DNA of 5,590 bases from Acidobacteriota bacterium. GTDB lineage: Bacteria > Acidobacteriota > Vicinamibacteria > Fen-336. This document shows positions 1 to 5,590 of this stretch, piece after piece. The first letter of the stretch is position 1; every line of letters starts with the position of its first letter. Under the pieces are notes generated by a model. That model was given only the letters and a program-made list of their open reading frames with translations, made no database searches and was not told where the DNA came from. A program made the position numbers and the translations under genes. The DNA is taken from positions 279 through 5,868 of the forward strand of contig PMCG01000016.1 in assembly GCA_003155335.1 (NCBI GenBank), read 5' to 3'.

Positions 1-30
1 GAGCGGAGCGCGGCAGGCAGGGCCACAGGT

Positions 31-41
<11 letters not shown>
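1..41 (-). CDS. actC: Start of the next act-operon gene, probably actC (NrfD-like quinol-binding membrane subunit); cut by window edge
   Basis: Only the first 13 codons lie in the window (VAAEPVALPAALR, GTG start read as Met). The start is supported by a full Shine-Dalgarno AGGAGG on the minus strand (plus-strand CCTCCT at 47-52), 5 nt before the GTG. The frame overlaps the end of actB by 11 nt, as is common for translationally coupled subunits. The identity is inferred from conserved gene order in alternative complex III operons, where actB is followed by actC, a polytopic NrfD/PsrC-like protein that binds quinol in the membrane. Nothing in these 13 residues is diagnostic, so the product name rests on context alone. 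The presence of a gene start here is better supported than its name. Confidence 0.55.
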
Positions 42-3039
<2,998 letters not shown>

Positions 3040-3044
3040 TGGTG

Positions 3045-3048
3045 CCTC
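3045..3048 (-). promoter_or_regulatory. Ribosome binding site deciding the actB TTG start
   Basis: The minus strand reads GAGG within GGTGAGG, 5 nt before TTG at 3039, in the 12-nt gap after the actA stop codon. No ATG or GTG lies in frame at suitable spacing, so this site is the main reason to accept the rare TTG start. Confidence 0.6.
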
Positions 3049-3051
3049 ACC

Positions 3052-3675
3052 CTAGCGATGACAGGTCGCGCAGTTGTCCGGTGCGCGGGTGATCGGACTG
3101 TCGGGTGGCAGCGCAGCGCGTGGATCGCGGTGGCATCCGAGACAGTTGCCCATGCGCAACGACATCTGCTGCGAGACGACCTCCATCGTCTCGACTGGGC
3201 CGTGACACGTCTGGCAGAGGATGCCCGCAACGACATGTGGACGATGGTCGAAGTAGACGTGATCCGGCAGCAGATAGACGCGCTGCCACGCGATGGGCTT
3301 GGCTGTGGCCTGCGCATCGGCGATCTGCCGAATCGCCGGACTGTCGGTCTTTGTCACGCGGTGGCAGTTCATGCAGACATCGACTGGTGGCACCGACGCG
3401 TGGCGCGAGCGCCGGACCGCGCTGTGGCAGTACTCGCAGGGGATCTGCAGGGTGCCCGCGTGGAGGCGATGCGAATACGGAATCGGCTGCGATGGGGCAT
3501 AGCCACGGACGAGGCGATCCGGCTGCGTGAACCAGCCGACAAGCGCGACCGTTGTGGCCACCGCGACCGTTCCGACCGGCAGCCAGAAACGCGCGAGCTG
3601 GTCGAGTGGCGGCAACACGAAACGCGGCAGGTGCTGGGGCGTCGGACTCTCCGGTCCGGTTATCTCTTGGGTCAC
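3052..3675 (-). CDS. actA: Alternative complex III subunit ActA: membrane-anchored pentaheme cytochrome c
   Basis: This is a five-heme c-type cytochrome that takes electrons from ActB and passes them to soluble cytochrome c or an oxidase. With the GTG start at 3675 it has 207 residues. A short N-terminal tail is followed by one membrane segment (about residues 31-49, from FWLPVG to VGWF), which acts as an uncleaved anchor with the heme domain in the periplasm. CXXCH sites lie at residues 80-84 (CEYCH), 101-105 (CMNCH), 154-158 (CQTCH), 178-182 (CLGCH) and 202-206 (CATCH). The text around them (PIPYSHRLHAG, CMNCHR, YFDHRPHV, CATCHR at the very end) is typical of ActA. An alternative GTG at 3726 adds 17 residues. 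I prefer 3675 because it has a GGA 6 nt upstream, while 3726 has no nearby ribosome binding site; the choice is not secure. It is the first recognisable gene of the operon. Confidence 0.93.
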   Translation of the reverse strand: MTQEITGPESPTPQHLPRFVLPPLDQLARFWLPVGTVAVATTVALVGWFTQPDRLVRGYAPSQPIPYSHRLHAGTLQIPCEYCHSAVRRSRHASVPPVDVCMNCHRVTKTDSPAIRQIADAQATAKPIAWQRVYLLPDHVYFDHRPHVVAGILCQTCHGPVETMEVVSQQMSLRMGNCLGCHRDPRAALPPDSPITRAPDNCATCHR

Positions 3676-3858
3676 GCGCGATCCGTTCGACGTGGCGTGG
3701 AGGTTACCACAATCGCCGCTCGTCACAGGCCGGTGAATGCTTCCATGGCTGTTACGGCAGCGAGGCCCATGACGGTTTTCGCGTTCGGCGCTGCAAGGGC
3801 AAGGTCGGCAGGCGGCGTGGCTGTGCGCTCAAGAAGGCCGGGCCTTGAGAAAGAGGGC

Positions 3859-3887
3859 TTGACAGCCAGGGCGGCCGACAATAGAGT
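3859..3887 (+). promoter_or_regulatory. Sigma70-type promoter for the tetR-efflux operon
   Basis: A perfect -35 box TTGACA (3859-3864) is followed by a 17-bp spacer and TAGAGT (3882-3887), which matches 4 of 6 bases of TATAAT including T1, A2 and T6. Transcription would start near 3894, leaving a leader of about 37 nt before the ATG at 3931. This position means that TTG at 3892, which would extend the tetR frame, lies at the transcript start and is unlikely to be used. The promoter was identified by eye from the consensus. Confidence 0.6.
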
Positions 3888-3890
3888 TTA

Positions 3891-3921
3891 ATTGAACGGG
3901 CGATTGATACGTACGTTCAAT
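3891..3921. promoter_or_regulatory. Probable TetR-family operator: overlapping inverted repeats across the transcription start
   Basis: ATTGAACG (3891-3898) and CGTTCAAT (3914-3921) form a perfect 8-bp inverted repeat with a 15-bp spacer. Inside it, ATTGA at 3903-3907 pairs with the same right arm TCAAT (3917-3921) as a 19-bp element, ATTGA-N9-TCAAT. The left ATTGA copies are 12 bp apart as direct repeats. The block is AT-richer than its surroundings and sits just after the -10 box, so a bound dimer would block transcription start. TetR-family proteins commonly bind palindromes of about 15-30 bp beside their own gene; the link to this regulator is inferred from position. CAATAGAG also occurs twice (3879-3886 and 3918-3925), adding a further half-site over the -10 box. 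Confidence 0.6.
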
Positions 3922-3930
3922 AGAGCGCGT

Positions 3931-4647
3931 ATGGAAGTGGCTGGTAAGAAACACGTTAAGCGGCGCCGGGACCCGGAAGCCACGCGAGAAGCGCTACTTC
4001 GAGCAGGCACTGAGCTGTTTGCTCTGCGTGGCTTCGACGGCGTCACCGTAGACGAGATTGCGGCCAAGGCCGGAGCCAACAAGGCGCTCATCAGCTACTA
4101 CTTCCGAGGCAAGCGCGGACTCTACCGAACGATCCTTCAATCGACCCTCGCTGCTGGCGTGGAGAGGCAGGGTTCGCTCGCCGAGTCGCCGCGGCCGCCC
4201 GCGGAGCTGCTGCGCGAGTTCATAGCCAACTTTCACCACATGGCCACAGTGGAGCGGCCGTTCTTTCCGGCACTGATGCTGCGCGAGATCCTCGAGTCCG
4301 GCAAGACGTTCGATGACGATGTCGTGCCGGAGGTGCTGGCGCTGTTCCAGATCGTCAGGGCAATCATCGCGCGCGGAGTTGCAGAGGGGGTCTTCCGGCC
4401 CGTCCATCCGTTCCTGGCGCATCTCGGCATCATCGGTAGTCTCGTCTTCTTCTACGCGACCGAGCCGACGCGCCAGCGCCTCGTGGCACAGAAGCGCCTG
4501 CCAGTGAGTCTGCCGACGTCCAAAGAGTTCCTCGACCACATCCAGGAAATCGTGATCCGAGGGCTCGCCGTCGAGCCGGCGCGGACGGACGGTGGGACTG
4601 GCGAAGACAGACTGATGAAGACAGAGGACAACGGAGAACACAGATGA
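3931..4647 (+). CDS. TetR/AcrR-family transcriptional repressor (CecR/YbiH-like by context)
   Basis: This is a ligand-responsive DNA-binding repressor, 238 residues from the ATG at 3931. The N-terminal TetR domain is clear: residues about 16-65 include the helix starting at ATREALLRAGTELFALRGF, then the helix-turn-helix VTVDEIAAKAGANKALISYYF (about 38-58), with the family's typical YYF followed by GKRGLYR. The C-terminal half is the helical ligand-binding and dimerisation region, with no recognisable ligand signature. The frame is open upstream to a TTG at 3892, but that codon sits on the predicted transcription start and operator, so ATG 3931 is preferred; its ribosome site (GAG at 3923-3925) is weak. 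The stop overlaps the next gene's start as ATGA, so the regulator is probably co-translated with the efflux adaptor it controls. The last 20 or so residues are charged and probably disordered. The inducing compound cannot be read from the sequence. Confidence 0.93.
   Translation: MEVAGKKHVKRRRDPEATREALLRAGTELFALRGFDGVTVDEIAAKAGANKALISYYFRGKRGLYRTILQSTLAAGVERQGSLAESPRPPAELLREFIANFHHMATVERPFFPALMLREILESGKTFDDDVVPEVLALFQIVRAIIARGVAEGVFRPVHPFLAHLGIIGSLVFFYATEPTRQRLVAQKRLPVSLPTSKEFLDHIQEIVIRGLAVEPARTDGGTGEDRLMKTEDNGEHR
4633..4636 (+). promoter_or_regulatory. Ribosome binding site for the HlyD-family gene
   Basis: GGAG inside the last tetR codons lies 7 nt before the ATG at 4644. It supports this start and, with the ATGA overlap, translational coupling of the two genes. 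Confidence 0.6.
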
Positions 4648-5590
4648 CTCGATCTGCTGCTGCCGTCGCTCTCGCCGGACTCTGCAGCGCAGCCTGCAGC
4701 GGTCACCACAACGGCACGACCATCCTCGCCTCGGGACACGTCGAGGCGACCGAGGTTCGCGTCTCGACCAAAGTGGCCGGCACGGTCGTGGCGCTGCACT
4801 TTGAGGAAGGCGATGCGGTCAAGGCCGGGCAACTGCTCGCCGAGATCGATACGACGGACACGCGCCTGGCACTGGGCGCGGCCCGCGGGGAGCGAGACCA
4901 GGCAGGCGCGCAACTGCGTCTGATGCTGGCTGGCGCGCGCCGTGAGGACGTGGCTGACGCCGAGGCCCAGGTGCAGCGCGCGGAGGCAGACCTGGCAGCG
5001 GCGCAGAAGGATTTCGATCGCATGGAGGGCCTGCTGGCCACCGGGTCTGGAACGACCAAGGGCCGCGACGACGCGCGCGCCCGCCGCGACATGGCAGCGG
5101 CAGCCCTGACATCGGTGAGCGAGCGTTTCAAGAAGCTCCGCGCCGGCAACCGTCCTGAAGAGATCGACGCGGCACGTGCGCGGTTGGCTGAGGCGGAGGC
5201 GCGCGTGGGGCAACTCGATCAGACGCTCAAGGACGCGAGCATCGTGAGTCCCGTGGCCGGCGTCGTCACCGAGAAGGTGGCCGAACGAGGCGAGCTGGCT
5301 GCGCGTGGGACGGTCATCGCGGTTGTCACGGACCTCGCCACTCCATGGTTGACCGTGTACGTGGCTGAGCCTGACGTGCCGCGGATTCGCGTCGGGCAAG
5401 AGGTGCAGGTCGTCACGGACGCTGGCGACAAACGCACGGGCCGCCTGGGGTACGTCTCTTCCCAGGCCGAGTTCACGCCGAAGAACGTACAGACGCGCGA
5501 CGAGCGAGTGAAGCTCGTGTATCGCCTGAAAGTCGAGCTGCCCAACGCAGACGGATTGTTCAAGCCAGGCATGCCGGCAGAGGCGCGTTT
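4644..5590 (+). CDS. HlyD/YbhG-family membrane fusion (periplasmic adaptor) lipoprotein, 3' end beyond window
   Basis: This is the periplasmic adaptor of an export pump, linking inner-membrane transporter subunits to the outer membrane. The window holds 315 codons with no stop; E. coli YbhG has about 330 residues, so little is missing. A signal peptide (residues 1-17) ends at SAAC, suggesting lipidation of Cys18, although Ser at -3 is not the usual residue. The first half of the lipoyl/biotinyl-like domain is at about 32-69 (VAGTVVALHFEEGDAVKAGQ). A long Ala/Glu/Arg-rich coiled-coil hairpin spans about 72-197, and the second lipoyl half starts at about 198 (ASIVSPVAGVV). A beta-barrel segment with YVSSQAEFTPKNVQTRDER follows, a stretch closely resembling YbhG. 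The start is set by the 4-bp ATGA overlap with tetR and the GGAG at 4633-4636. By analogy with ybhGFSR, ABC ATPase and permease genes should follow; an RND or MFS partner is less likely. The substrate is unknown. Confidence 0.93.
   Translation, partial: MTRSAAAVALAGLCSAACSGHHNGTTILASGHVEATEVRVSTKVAGTVVALHFEEGDAVKAGQLLAEIDTTDTRLALGAARGERDQAGAQLRLMLAGARREDVADAEAQVQRAEADLAAAQKDFDRMEGLLATGSGTTKGRDDARARRDMAAAALTSVSERFKKLRAGNRPEEIDAARARLAEAEARVGQLDQTLKDASIVSPVAGVVTEKVAERGELAARGTVIAVVTDLATPWLTVYVAEPDVPRIRVGQEVQVVTDAGDKRTGRLGYVSSQAEFTPKNVQTRDERVKLVYRLKVELPNADGLFKPGMPAEAR

Noticed and set aside
3697..3710. Small palindrome GTGG-N6-CCAC near the actA start
   Set aside because: Four-base arms are expected by chance in this composition, and no second copy or promoter context supports it.
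3885..3890. Minus-strand TAAACT as a -10 box for the act operon
   Set aside because: It matches 4 of 6 bases, but no -35-like hexamer lies 16-18 bp upstream on that strand.
3994..4641. Minus-strand frame opposite tetR
   Set aside because: The plus strand has an unmistakable TetR helix-turn-helix; the antisense product is low complexity with no motif.
4452..5399. Minus-strand frame of 315 codons opposite the hlyD gene
   Set aside because: The plus-strand frame is a well-matched YbhG-type adaptor, and the antisense frame crosses the tetR/hlyD junction.

Overview
The window looks chromosomal, from a GC-rich Gram-negative bacterium. It carries a Tat-exported iron-sulfur protein, a periplasmic multiheme cytochrome and an HlyD-type periplasmic adaptor. 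Alternative complex III with a fused ActB fits lineages such as Acidobacteriota, but that placement is inference and no taxonomic marker is present. It holds parts of two divergent operons, with a control region of about 255 bp between them.

Left side, minus strand (3675 down to 1): the first genes of an alternative complex III (ACIII) operon, read right to left. ActA is a membrane-anchored pentaheme cytochrome c. ActB is a 1002-residue fusion of a degenerate molybdopterin-oxidoreductase domain and a ferredoxin-like domain with four cluster sites. The first codons of a third gene, probably actC (NrfD-like quinol-binding membrane subunit), follow. ACIII oxidises membrane quinol and passes electrons through the ActB clusters and ActA hemes to cytochrome c or a terminal oxidase, replacing the bc1 complex. 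The genes are tightly packed: a 12-nt gap between actA and actB, and an 11-nt overlap between actB and the next start, which has a full AGGAGG ribosome binding site.

Centre (3676-3930): no convincing gene. On the plus strand there is a good sigma70-type promoter (TTGACA, 17-bp spacer, TAGAGT), followed at once by a cluster of ATTGA/TCAAT half-sites across the expected transcription start. This looks like the operator of the adjacent TetR-family repressor.

Right side, plus strand (3931 to the window end): a TetR-family regulator whose stop overlaps the start of an HlyD/YbhG-type membrane fusion lipoprotein by 4 bp. The arrangement resembles E. coli ybiH(cecR)-ybhGFSR, so ABC ATPase and permease genes are expected beyond the right edge. 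The likely circuit is a self-regulated efflux operon that is induced when a ligand releases the repressor.

I found no mobile element, CRISPR array, RNA gene or clearly new system. The points most worth a second look are the operator cluster, the start choices of tetR and actA, and a short upstream reading frame before actA.
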